NCBI GenBank assembly: GCA_030847615.1
Contig: JAUMIR010000004.1
Span: forward strand, 84,909,001-84,973,000
Direction of reading: 5' to 3'
Origin: Gambelia wislizenii
Lineage: Eukaryota > Chordata > Lepidosauria > Squamata > Crotaphytidae
DNA: 64,000 nt
Positions 38,901 to 52,000 of this stretch are shown here, in pieces. A model generated the notes under the pieces. It was given only the letters and a program-made list of their open reading frames with translations. It was not told where the DNA came from and ran no database searches. The translations under genes and the position numbers were made by a program. The number at the start of each line of letters is the position of its first letter. Within the stretch, counting starts at the first letter, position 1.

Positions 38901-40028
38901 CCAATTTTACAAATACATCTACTGTGGGTGAAAAAAGGTGGTAGGGGAGTTAGGCCCTCATTTATATGCCACAGAAAGTGTGGAGAGGTTTTAAAAAGCC
39001 ACAGGATCCCACAGCTTGGAAGACAGTCTCTGTGTGTACATGTGTCTGTGCACACAGGAAGCAGAGGCTGGGAACATTAATCTTTTTGCAAGTGCCTGCA
39101 CTTCTGCCTTAACTGCCAGACAGCTAGACATTCAAGTGAATTCCTGTACATTAAGGCTGTAGGATTGTGAGGCCTCTAAACAGTATTCTAACAAACACTG
39201 AGCTGTGGATTTAACTGTGCATATCAAAGTGAACAAAGAGAAAGGTTCTTCATGTTGCATGAACTTTTCTTTTTGTTGCAGGAACTTTAAAAGGACAGTC
39301 AATGTTCCCACTTCCTGCTTCTGCTAGTTCCACTCCCTGGCTTTAACCCCTTCCTCACTCCCTCAACTCAGCCCTCGACTTGCCAAACTCACCTTCTTTT
39401 CCTCTTCCCCTTCCCCTCTGCCCTTCTTTCCTCCCATGAGATAAAGATCAATTACTGTTTGAACTCTCTTCCTTTTATTTTCCCAGTATGCCTTTATTCT
39501 CTCTCCTTAGAATTACCAGAATAAAATTCCCCATAAATTTGACAGTGGTCAAAAGAGTGGACCACTCATCAAATTAATTGGTTCTGGTTATAATTTTAAA
39601 AGGTTGAAAGAGTGAGTTATCAGACAATGAGCCGTCAGAAGATGGGGGTTTCCTCTATTGATGTACTATATATTATATAACAATTGCTAACTTAATTTTT
39701 AGCAAATTCTCAGTTTCTGCCATCATGAATATGCAGTTTTTGTCCATTTGTTATAGTAGAGCTAGACAGCTTTCTTCACGGCAACACTTCTGGTGAGAAG
39801 ATTTTCCCCAGCATCCTAACCAATGAGAAAATCACCAAGGGAGAAAAACACACACCCAGCTAGTGATACTAAATTCTCTGTGTAATGGTATTTATTTGCT
39901 CATGTTATTTCCATTCTGCTTTTTTCCTTTTTTCCCCTCATGTGACAGCTAAAAAGAAGCTACAACTCTACACAGTCCAATTTAGAATAGCAGTTAAAAT
40001 CCTTAAAACCATTAAAATACAGTTTGAT

Positions 40029-40068
<40 letters not shown>

Positions 40069-43000
40069 GCGCAAGTCAGTCTGACATAAAATCTCTTTCA
40101 TCCATAGTTTAATTATGAATGAGAGACATAGCATGTATTACTGAGATATGGTGGGGAGACAAAGAGAGGTCAGTTTCTCCCATCTGTGTCCTGCTGAGTA
40201 GTCAGCACCCTAGCACTACAGATTATAGGGTGGAGAGTGGTTGATTTGGTGTACAAGAACTCTCTCTCCCCCTCTAGACTTCAACTGCCAATCTTTAGTG
40301 CTTTTACATGTAAGATAATTACACACAGCCTCTTGATTCCTCATTAAAATGAGAAAGCTTGAGTAACACTAATCTGCTCTTGTTTTGGAATATTTTTAGG
40401 CTAGTTGAATATGGCATTTGACAGTGAAATAATATGGTTCCTGTGTGTAAACAAGGTCCTTTTTGGAAAAAAAAAATGGTCTTATACACTTTTCTGTGCT
40501 CTAGAATCTTCACACAAGGAAGGAAGAGATGCAAGAGCACATTTTCTCTTTGCATTATCTTCCTTGACTTGCTGCCCTGTCTTTGCTATTTTTAGTCTTA
40601 TTTTTCAGTTTGATTATAGGGATCTTCTTAACAATTTTATCTAAGCATGCTAAATGCTTATAACATTTATGCTTTTAGCCTTTTTGCTTTTGACCTTTTG
40701 ACTCTTCTGCTCACAGATTTTAGGACTATTCTTGTTATCTTGGTAGGTTTGATATGCCTCACCATTTCTGCTGAAGGAGGAATGAGTGACACTCTATCAG
40801 TTCCACCACATCCTGGTCCCTCAGATTTTGCATAAGCTTCCTGTGCTCTGTCCTTTGGCTTAGTCATCTAGTAAACCTAAGATGCGTTAAGCATAAAGAA
40901 GGGACACTTCTGAATCCATTTTCCATGTCTCTCAGGCAATCATTATGAGAAATACTGATGTCAGGAGATAATATACCTAAAGAGTTAGGAAACCAAATTG
41001 ATTAATCAGTCTCCCTATTCTATCATTCTTCAGTACTACCACCGTCACACCTACAAGAATTCATGGGCAACAAGAATCTGTGCCTTTACTATATAATGAT
41101 TTATTCATGAAAATAGCATTAAGACAAGCCTGACCTTTAAGACAAAAAGGTTGGTAAGACAAACCTGCACCCAGGCCAGTTGTGAACAATAAGCCTAATA
41201 TGTGACCAGCCAATGTGGTCATATGCACCACAATAGAAGTATATGGTGACAGATGTGAGGAAAGAAAGCAAAAATAAGAAGAAACACTAGACTGGCCTTC
41301 TTCTCCCTCCCTCCCTCCCTCCCTGATAAAATGAAAGCACTCTTTCTTTCCCTCACCTATGGAGTTCATAACCACAGTTTGTCGTTGTTCCATTGGAGAT
41401 TCAAGAGCTGTTGTTAATGCAGCTGAGCCTAGTATTTCCAGAGCAAAGGTTACAGCTGATATACGATCCTTGCCTGCTTTGATACTCTGGAAGGAACGGT
41501 TGATCTGTTTTTCAAACAAGTTTGCTTTGTCCTATAGTATAAAAGGAAGCAAACAGATCTCAGAATATTTCATAATTTGATTTGATTTTTCACAAGCATT
41601 AAATAGATAGTGGAATTTTCAGAATATATAGAGAACATAATCATCAGTGAATTGCAGGGGTGAGGAAAAGGTAGGAGATTTTCAGACAGTTTTGTTGCAG
41701 CAGCACGGCAGCGGGTCAATTTCAGACGACGCCGTCGCTGCTGCGAGATCGTCGTTCCCTCTCGCGCTAAGGCTTGGAGCCTGCCACACTATATTCGCCA
41801 AGATTTTATTCATGGACAACCTCCATGAATAAAATCTTGGCGAATATAGCGCCGCAGGCTCCAAGCCTTAGCGCGAGAGGGAACGACGATCTCGCAGCAG
41901 CGATGGCGTCATCTGAAATCGACCCCCTGCCGCGCTGCTGCGGCGAAACTGTCCCGGACGATCCTTGCACGGCAAGGATCGTCTGAAAATCTCCATAGTT
42001 CACAGATTGCATGTGAACACCCTCCCCGGGGTTATTTATGTAGCAATAGGGGTTCATCCCTCACCCCTTTTTTGCAATTAAATGCCCTCCATGGAGGACA
42101 ATCTTTCCACATCCTCCCTAGCCATTTTAGGCCCTTTTTTTCTGACAGGACGTTGTCAAGATATTAAGATGTATAATCAATGTGAATTTTATATTGTAAA
42201 GAGCTGCTGCCAGCAGAGTAGTGAGAGCCAGCAAGGCACAGCTGGTGTTGACAATGTACTGAGGTTGATAATATCCTGTGTGAGAAGTGAATTGTGGGAT
42301 AGAGATACAGTTACTATCACCCTGGGAAAGATTGGATAAGCCATGTGTGTGGGAATGGGCAACTACAGGGCCCATGAGTGTAATGTACACATGTACTGGT
42401 ATAATCCTTTGTCCAATTCTCTCTTCACTCAGAACATTATCAGACAGAAAACATGGCATCATCACAATGCCACATAACCATGAAAAGGCACATGGATCTG
42501 ACAATGTCGCCCTTTCACAGTTATAGAGCCCCAAACCTGTGGTTTTTAATTGACATCTTAAGCTGTCAGTAGATCTCCCTGTTGCTTTTTTTGCTGGCAT
42601 TGCCTCTGTCCCTTTAAAACCTCTGTCCCTTTAAATCTCGTACTTACCCCTACAATGGCCAGTCTCACTCAATCACTTCTGGGTCAAATCAGGACATCCA
42701 AGTAAATTTCACTCTTTGTATGACCCTCCCCGGGTTACTTGGAAGTTTTTGTGTGTATGTGTGTGCTTGGTGTGACTTTTAATGCTTTATTTTTGTTTTA
42801 AAGTTTGGATTTCCTGTGTGATAAAATCATGAGAATTTCAAATGAGGAAGTGAACGGGGCTCCATTCACTTCCTCTTCATTCATGAAGGAGCCATTGCCG
42901 GGAAAGGAGGTGAGTGCGGGGGGGGGGGATATTCTTTTGCCGGCATAGTTTTTTTTTAATGCTGGTAAAAGAATGTTTAAAACCCTGTGTCTAATAATGT

Positions 43001-46000
43001 CTTCAGTCTGTACCATTCCTCCATCCTAGCAGTACTGGGCAGTGCTGTTGTGACTGCTGTGGTGTACTTAAAAAGTCCTTGTACTTAAAAGTCTCTGACT
43101 CATTGCATATATCTCTTTATTATGTCCAAGTAAAGATCAGTAGTTTTAGACACAATCCCTGTGTCTGAGTGCTCATTTCACCAGCCTGATGTCTGCTGCA
43201 TCTGCTAAAGGCTTATATGTTGCCTGGTCCTCTTCATATGCTCAGAGGAACCAGTGAGCACCCGGACAGAAGTGACCTGGAAGTTGACTTCTTGGTCACA
43301 TCCTGTTGTAAAAAATACCCTACCCCCTAAAGGGTTTTTTGAGGGTATTGGCAGGGGGTTGAATTTTTTGCAGTGAGTATGGCATGGCTGCAAAATCTCC
43401 TGGGGAGTCAATATGGTCCCCTATCCCTTGAAAGTTGCCCACCCCCATTGTACTATATATCTCTACTTGTGTATGTACAGATACAAATAGATGAAAGAAA
43501 TATTCTCCTAGAACACTGGAAAATAAACACCTTAATTGTAACCCCCCCCCTCAAACAAATCATAGTCCATTTAAAAATAGAAACACCATGTACCATTTAC
43601 AGTTTTATTTTCTATGCCATCTCTTTATAAGTTTCACAACATCATGGAGACTTTAGGTGTAACATCTATTTCCTCTTAATATACTGTATGACCAGGTTGC
43701 AGTTCTTCAAAACACATTTCTAAGTTTTATGGATTTCTCAGAAAGTGTCAACTTCACATTGAATTGTTACCAGATTTTCTTTACTTGTTCTGCTTTACTT
43801 GGTGTTACTCGGAGTGGGGTGGAGTCTCCTTCTTTGGAGGTTTTTAAACAGAGGCTGGATGGCTATCTGTCAGGAATGATTTGAGTATGTGTTCCTGCAT
43901 GGCAGGGGGTTGGACTGGATGACCTTTGTGGTCTCTTCCAACTCTATGATTCTATGATTACCTTTTCACATTTTCATGTAGACAATGCTACTTCCCAATG
44001 TATGCATAAAACTTGATTCTATTTATCAGAAACGGAACACAATCTTTCATAAAATTTAAAAGGCAAAGGGAGTTTCTAGCATCATATACCACGGAAAGAT
44101 TTATGAAAGATTTCTTTAATAGTTGTCACCAGTTTTCTCCAATACTTAGCCACCTTACCTCATTTCCACAAAATTTTGTTAAGGTCTCCTGTTAGAATCC
44201 AACATTTACCTTCTGCACTTGTTCTGCAATTTCCTAGCTGAAAAATGCCACGTGGGGGGCCATCTTAGAAATATTCTTTTAATAATTTACCAACACAGAA
44301 AAGATACTTGCTTGTCTATTCCTAGTACATTCTACTCAACACAGGCCATTTTAACATGCAAGCTGCAGACAAAATAGCTCAACAACAGAAGGGGAGCACA
44401 AGCTTTCTATGCTGATGATGGTTGGTTCAGTCCACGGTGTTTCCATTTAAAATGATCAGATATATAAAGCTGTCTGACTGCAACTATGAACCATTTGACC
44501 AAAGTAGAATGAATAAATAACCAGATTACTTACAAGGCAGCTATCTCAACAATTCAAAACTGCCTCAGAAGCCTCATATAATTACCATATATGCTCATGC
44601 ATAAGTCAAAAAAATGGACACAAAATTGACTAAAAAAATCTGGGTCAATTTATTCACAGGTCAATGCTGGAAACAGATGATGATGATGCCAGTTGAATGA
44701 GCTCTATGCTCCCTGATATTTTGGGTGCTTGAGGAAGAGCAGTGGTGGTGGTTATTTTTAATCGGGGTTTACCTGTATAAGCCTCATGAGGCTTGACAGT
44801 CTCTCTGCAAGTCTCATGAGGTGAGGCTTAGATAGTAAGCCCTTATTAAAAATGGCATCTGCTGCTCCATTCCATCTCAAGTGTCCAAAATGGCTGGTGC
44901 ACTGCATTCTTCAGGTTTCCCCATGTTGCTGCTGAATGCCATTCAGACTGAAAAAGAAGGTGGGGAAGGAGTGAGGGCTGCCTTTCTTTCTCCAGCTCTG
45001 GCAAGGGAGAAGTAATGGGGTAGGAGTGCTGCTTCCATGCCCCACCATGCCAAGAAGGGCTTCTCGCCTCTGCCTCTTGTCACTGCCTTCATGCTGTGTC
45101 CCTAACAGAGGCCAGGCCACATTCTCATTCTTTTTCCTCATTTATGTCCCTTTTCCTATCTGTATTTGTATATATGTAGACATTTTAAGATCTGCAATGC
45201 ATTTATACCCACACACATTGTAACCCCTCAAATAAACAGATCCTGTCCTTCTCTTTAGCTCTTCCTAAGTATGTCGCCTCTATTCAGTTTTAAAAGGAGA
45301 GGACAAGATTTGTTGGTCACATGCCCTAACTTTTACCCTTTGCTTATTCACAGGTCATAGCAAAATTGATAATTTTGGGCCCAAAACCTGCCCTCAACTA
45401 ATACACGAGGTCAACGTATACATGAGTATATATGGCAAATTGTTTCAAACCTGACTCTTAGAATTGCTGTCCTGTGTTTTGTTTCCATCCTTCCTTCACC
45501 GTAGTACACAAGGGGAAACCACCCACCTTGAATCAGAAAAGTTCAATGGTTTCTCAAGAAGGAGAAGTTGTAGCCAAATGTTTGAAATTCTTAAGAACTC
45601 TCACCTCTAAGGAAATTGTTGCAGAACTGCTATTAGCAGAGGCAGATTTCACTATTTCTTCTATGAATGCACAGTAGGAGCTGTTGACAATATTTAAATT
45701 ATCCTGTAAGAAGAAAAGAAAGGAATCCTATGTTGTTGGCAAATATCTGGCAAGGAGAAAAACTAACTATCCATAAGCTGGAGCTTGTCCAGATGAGGGC
45801 AGCCAAAATGGTGGGAGATCTGGAAGCCATGCCCTATGAGGAGCGGCATAGGGAGCTGGTTATGTTTAGCCTGGAGAAGAGAAGATTAAGAGGTGATATG
45901 ATATTTGAAGGGATGTCATACTGAGGATGGAGCAAGCTTGTTTTCTGCTGCTCCAGAGACTAGGACACAGAGCAATGGACTCAAACTACCTAAACATTAG

Positions 46001-49000
46001 GAAGAACTTCCTGACAGTAAGAGCTGTTCGGAAGTGGAATGCACGGCCTCGGAATGTGGTGGAGTCTCCTTCTTTGGAGATTTTTAAACAGAGGCTGGAT
46101 GGCCATCTGTCAGGAATGCTTTGATTGGGTATTCCTGCATGGCAGGGAGTTGGACTAGATGGCCCTTGTATTCTCTTCCAACTCTATGATTCTATAGTTG
46201 TCCAAGTGGGCACTGGATGGGCTGTGCATAAGTCTCGTATTGTGACATGGATGAGCAGAAAATCTTTTGCTCTCCCAATCAGTGATAAAGGCAAGCTCCC
46301 TAGCTCTCCAGAAGGCTGTTTTCAACATCAGGGTGATTCCTGGACTATTTGAAGAAAGCTTTCTGCATGTGCACAGAGTACTTTTGTCTTATCTCTGAAT
46401 AATTGTACCTCCTAATGCACTTGAAATTCATGAGTGGGTTGCCTCCCAGCACATGCTTAGCTCCAAGGTTTCATATTCAGTATAGGATCTGAGACCACAA
46501 TCTCTCACTCCAGGGGTGCTTAAAGTAGTGGTCCCTAGATTATTGATGGTCTCTGAGCTATTGGCTGCCAGTCCATGGTAAATTTCCAGGAAAGAAAGAA
46601 TTGTAACCTTTGGGCACAAATTTAGTGCTGGTCCTGGCACACTGGGGGAAAACAATGATTGCCCATCCCTCACATCAGAAAGCTTGAAAAGCACTGCCTT
46701 ACTCCATAAAGAAATCCACTCCTATGTCTTCCCCCCTCCCTCTACTATTTGCAAGATGTTCCCACAGACTCTTAAAAAATAACTTTCCAAAACAGTGGAA
46801 GAAAACACTTTTTGATTTTTAATGATGTTTTTAATGATGATTTTGTATCTATAGATTAAGAAAGTAAGCAGAGCCTGAACTAAACATTTCCTTGGACCCA
46901 GCTCATTCTAGCCTCCATTATTCGTCAAGATCAATTGGCTGGGAGAAGCAGCAAGAAGTAGCTAATACAAAAAGACATTAATTGACATTTAGTGGTGAGG
47001 CTTTAGGAGAGGAAACTACACAGAGAGAATTCCCAATTTCAATTTAAATACAGTATTTGCATTTAAAAATAACCATTGACAGTTCTGCTATCTCAGTAAG
47101 ATCACACAGTACAACCCCTCGTGTCCATAGGACTGGTAACTGCACATTCACTTACCCATGTCTGAAAAAATATTATCTCTCTAGGCATCTTCTAGGTCCT
47201 CCAGTGCAACTCTATGGTATAATTGGGCTGAAATATGTTCATTTTAATAGGTTTCAATATTATCCATGGTTTCTGGTATCCACGGTAAGTCTAGGAACAT
47301 ATCCCCCATGGATACGAGGATCATGCTGTATAGTCATGTGCTAAACAATGCCACCAATAGTAACACCATAACGCTTAATGTGTCAAGCTTCATGTTACTT
47401 TATGAGGTCTCATCACTGAGTTTCAGCACTGGCTAATCTAGGTATACCTAAAGCATATGTTACAAGGTTACAGTTCCATATACTGTAGTTACAATTACAA
47501 TTAGAGTTAGTTACAGTTAGTTAGGGATTATATGTGACTATTAAGAAAACAAAAAGAACGACCATAGCTAATTTATGTAACTATAAAGTGGGTAATGAAG
47601 ACACTGAAATAGGTAAAGATTTTATGAACTTTGGCTTAATTGTTAATCAAAATGGAGACTAAATAACACAAAATGTTATTTAAAAACACAGAAATTCTGG
47701 ACCAGGCCAACAACTATCATGTCAGAATGCACAGAGAAGCTATTGAAATCCGCAAACACCTGGACAACTTCAACAGGAAAGAAGAAACCCTAAAAGTAAA
47801 CAAAATCTGGCAGCCAGTCCTGAAAAACACTAAAATCAAAACTCAACACATGCAAATGAACTCCACCCAGGGACCGGGGGATTTCCAGCAGATAATGGGT
47901 TGTTAGCCAACCATTAGCCAGCAGATAATGGTGTGTTAGCCAATTAGTCCTCCTTGCATATCTCTACCCAGAAACTAGCCATTCAAATACACAAGTTTAC
48001 ATATTCTCCCCAATGGGTTCGCAGTATATAAACCCACACACACTCCTACCCAACCATTATCTGAAGATGCCAGCCACAGATGCAGGCAAAACATCAGAAA
48101 TAAACTTCCAGAACATGGCCTCACAGCTCAGGAAAAAAAACCCAAGGAAAACCTAAAAATGGAGACTGTAGTTAAGAAATCAGAAGAAGGCTAAGACTTG
48201 CAAAGACAGCTATGAAGGAACTAGATAAGATCCTCAAGTGTAAAGATATATCAGTAGGTACCAAAATCAGAATCAACCATGCTATAGTATTTCTGATTTC
48301 TATGTATGGGTGTGAAAGGTGGACAATGAAGAAAATTGACAGGAAGAAATTCAATTTATTTGAAATGTGGTGCTGGAGGAGCCTTCTGCAGATACCATGG
48401 GCTGCTAAAAAGACAAATGAATGGGTCCTAGAGCAAATTGGGCCTGAACTCTCATTAGAAGCTAAGTTGGTTAAACTGATGCTGTTGTACTTTGAATGTA
48501 TCATGTGATGATGTGGCTCATTAGAAAAGAGGAAAAAGTAAGGCAGTAGAAAAAGAGGAAGATAACATTTCAGGTGCCTTGATTCAATCAAGGCAGCCAC
48601 AGCCCCCCTAAGCTTACAAGACTTGAGCAAGATGGTTAATAACAGAGGCTCTTGGACACCTCCCATTCATAGGGTCACCATAAATTGGAGGCAATGTGAT
48701 GTCAAATAACTACAATAACAATAAAGCAAAGCAAAGTGGGAGGGGCATACATGCTGTGTTTGGACACAGGACTTTGAAAACAATGGCTATTTTGACTAAA
48801 TTCAGATAACTGGAGGATAAGGAAGAAAGGAGTCTCAGTGGTGCAGTGGTTAAATACCAGCACGGCAGCCATAACTTTATGAGTTCGATCCCACAGGGCT
48901 CCAAGGTTGACTCAGACTTTCATCCTTCTGTAGGTTGGTAAAATGAGTACCCAGCTTATTGAGGGCAATTAGCTAAAAAAAAACCTTGTAAACCGCTTAG

Positions 49001-52000
49001 GGAGTGATTTGGCACTGATAAGCAGTATATAAATATCAATGTTATTGCTATAAATAGGTACGTCTGGTTACATTGCAACCACTCTCAGATGGTGACAATA
49101 CTTCTAAATTACCATTTAACCTGGTAACAAGTATGATATCAGGTATTTATTCTTTTTTACTCTGAGAACACTTTGGTTTAAAAATTCGATGTTATGGTTA
49201 CCTTGATCCAAAATGTATGTTCATTTCACACATAGAACAACACACTTACTGATTTTGTTGGATTTAAACACATTTTAACATTGTCATTCTCCATCAGTAT
49301 GTCTGTTTGGCAGTGGTCGGGAATTTCTGTGAAGAAAATATATAAATTTATAATACAGCGTAAATTGTCCACATAAAACTGATATGTTTGCCTGTGATGT
49401 TTTTGACTATGATTGCTACACAGACACATTTTCCTCAATGGTTATGGCTTGATTCAAAGTTTAAAGAAGCTGGATACTACTCCTTCAATTATTTTTGACT
49501 GGAAAGGGGCCTCAATATGTTTTGTCTTCCCAATATTCACTAGGCTAGATGCCACCTTGGTTTACTCTACACCTTGGTAGAGTAAACCTACTACAATCAA
49601 TGGACTTCAGTCAGCTGTAATAAATGTGTCCTGTTGTTTTCAGTGGGTTCACTCTGTAAAAGCATGACTTAGGGGCTTACTGTACTCCAAAGAAAAGCAG
49701 AAAGACAGCAGGAATGTCCCGTCTTCCCTGCTGCCTTACTGCATGATGTCACTGTTCTTCCAATGTTCTTTAGCTCCGGTCCCATGTGGGACTGAACTAA
49801 AACTGCATCTTTTTGCTAACAGTTTTTTTCTGGTTAGCAAAAAGACATGGTTCTACCTCAGTCTCTCATGGGACTGAAGCAAAAAAACGACACCATGCAC
49901 TAAGGCAGCTTTATGGATCATTCCTACTGCCTTGCCACGTTCTTCAGAATGCAGTAAGCTCTTTTGTCTGATTCGACTCCTTTACTTTTAATATGGAACT
50001 GTAAATACACATTCAAGAGTTTTTAAAATAGCAATACAGTTGTCCCTCCGTATCCACAGATTTGGTATCCACGGATTTAAGTATTTACAGCTTGAAAATA
50101 TTCTTTAAAAAATAATAATCCAAAAAGCAAACCTTGATTTTGCCATCTTATATAAGGGACACCATTTTGCTATGCCATTGCATATAATGGGACTTGAGTA
50201 TTCATGGATTTTGGTATCCACGGGGGGTCCTGGAACCAAACCCCAGCGAATATGAAGGGACAACTGTAGTCATTTTTTCTCAACAGAAAAAATCTCATTT
50301 TATGATGCCTTCCCAATATCTGTGTTTATTTCAGGGATTATTTGACCTTATTTCTTTCCTGAGGAGCAAAACCCCATGGTGTAATAGCACGTTTTGAAGT
50401 GCTGGCACTCTCCATGATAGCCTCTATTTATGGCCCCAAACATAATCCAGAAATACAAACAGCTGTGTTGATGTACACATACACACACATTAACAAATGA
50501 ACACACCCATGATAAAAAGCAGGAGCACAAAATATCCTACCTATTAGGTTCAGCTGACAGTCAAAAATAGTGAGCAAGCAAACAGAAATATATTGATCAA
50601 TATGTTGGATCTTTGCTGGTGAGACCCAAGACTTCATGAAAAAGGGAAAGTGAGGGATAACATAAGAATAACAGTTCATGTTTTTCCAGGAGTTTCTTTT
50701 TCCAACACCACATTTTAACTCAAAGTTACATATTACCATATATACTTGTCTATGGAGATTATCAGACCAGCCCCTTCAAAAGATTCTTTTGCCGGCATTA
50801 AAAAAAAATATGCCAGCAAAAGAATGCTCCCCACTGCACTTACCTTCCCTCCCGCCCAAAGGATTCCCCGGCAATGAAGAAGAAGTGAACAGAGTTCCGT
50901 TCACTTCCTCCTTTGAAGTCCCGCAGATTCTCGCAAGACTTCATTGTGCAGGAAATTCAGAAAGAAAAATAAGAAATAAAAAGTTATACAAAGCACATAC
51001 ACACACTTTAAAAGTCCCAAGTAATCCAGGGAGGGTAATAAAAAGAGAGAAATGTACCTTGGATGTCCTGATCTCACCCCAAAGCTTTTGCACTGGACCG
51101 GCCATTCTTGCTGCAATGACAGGATTTAAATGGCCCGAGATTTTGCACACCGGCAATGCCAGCACCAAAATGGAACTAGGGGATCTATTAATGGCTTCAG
51201 TCATCAATAAGAAGAAACAGCAGCATAACACCAGCAGAACACAAAAGGACAACATCGTCTGATATTATCGTTCTTTTGCTTTCTGCTGTCATTCTGCTGG
51301 CACCACATTTGCTGCGTCTGATAATCTCCTATGAGTCGACCTCATGTATAACCTTATGTATGAGTATCCTACACCGATAGTGATGGGTGTGATCTTGGCC
51401 CTGCATCTGGTCACCTACCCCGCACATCATGTAGCCACCATTTAGTGCCCTTTTCATCCATCCAGCCTTTAGGGTAAACATGAACAGTTATACCTGCTGG
51501 AATTTTAAAGTTCTTTGGCATCATTTTTCTTTTAAATATTATCACTGGGTGAAGCTATGTGCATCTGCCAGACGAGATAGGACGACTGTGAAATGGGTCT
51601 TTTCATGACCAGTTATTTTCACAAGTATGGTTTTTTTTCATCAATACTTGCTACAGTTCGATTACCAGGCATATCAAAAGTGTCCATATTACCAATGTTA
51701 GCCTTCTCAATGTCATTCTTTTGTCTCTGCTTTATAACATATCTATAGAATGAAATGACCTTTCATCCAACTCTTTAGGAGGCCAGCTGCCCCTCGCTGC
51801 CACCATTTTCCAGCCCGGGCATTCAAAAAGGCCTTTCACCACTCTGCTCAGAAAAGGGAATGGTTCTTTCTTTCATAAAAATTAAGGTACAATATTAACT
51901 CTTAACAAAAAAGGAAACATTCTTTTCTCTGAGTAAAGTGGTGAAAGGCGAGAACTTAGTCCATCCCGGGAGAACCTTGAGGGGAAGTGCCAAAGCGCCA

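Noticed and set aside
47200..47335. Fourth Tigger-like copy
   Set aside because: Only a weak match (ggtatccacggtaagtc, catggatacgagga) and no paired termini.
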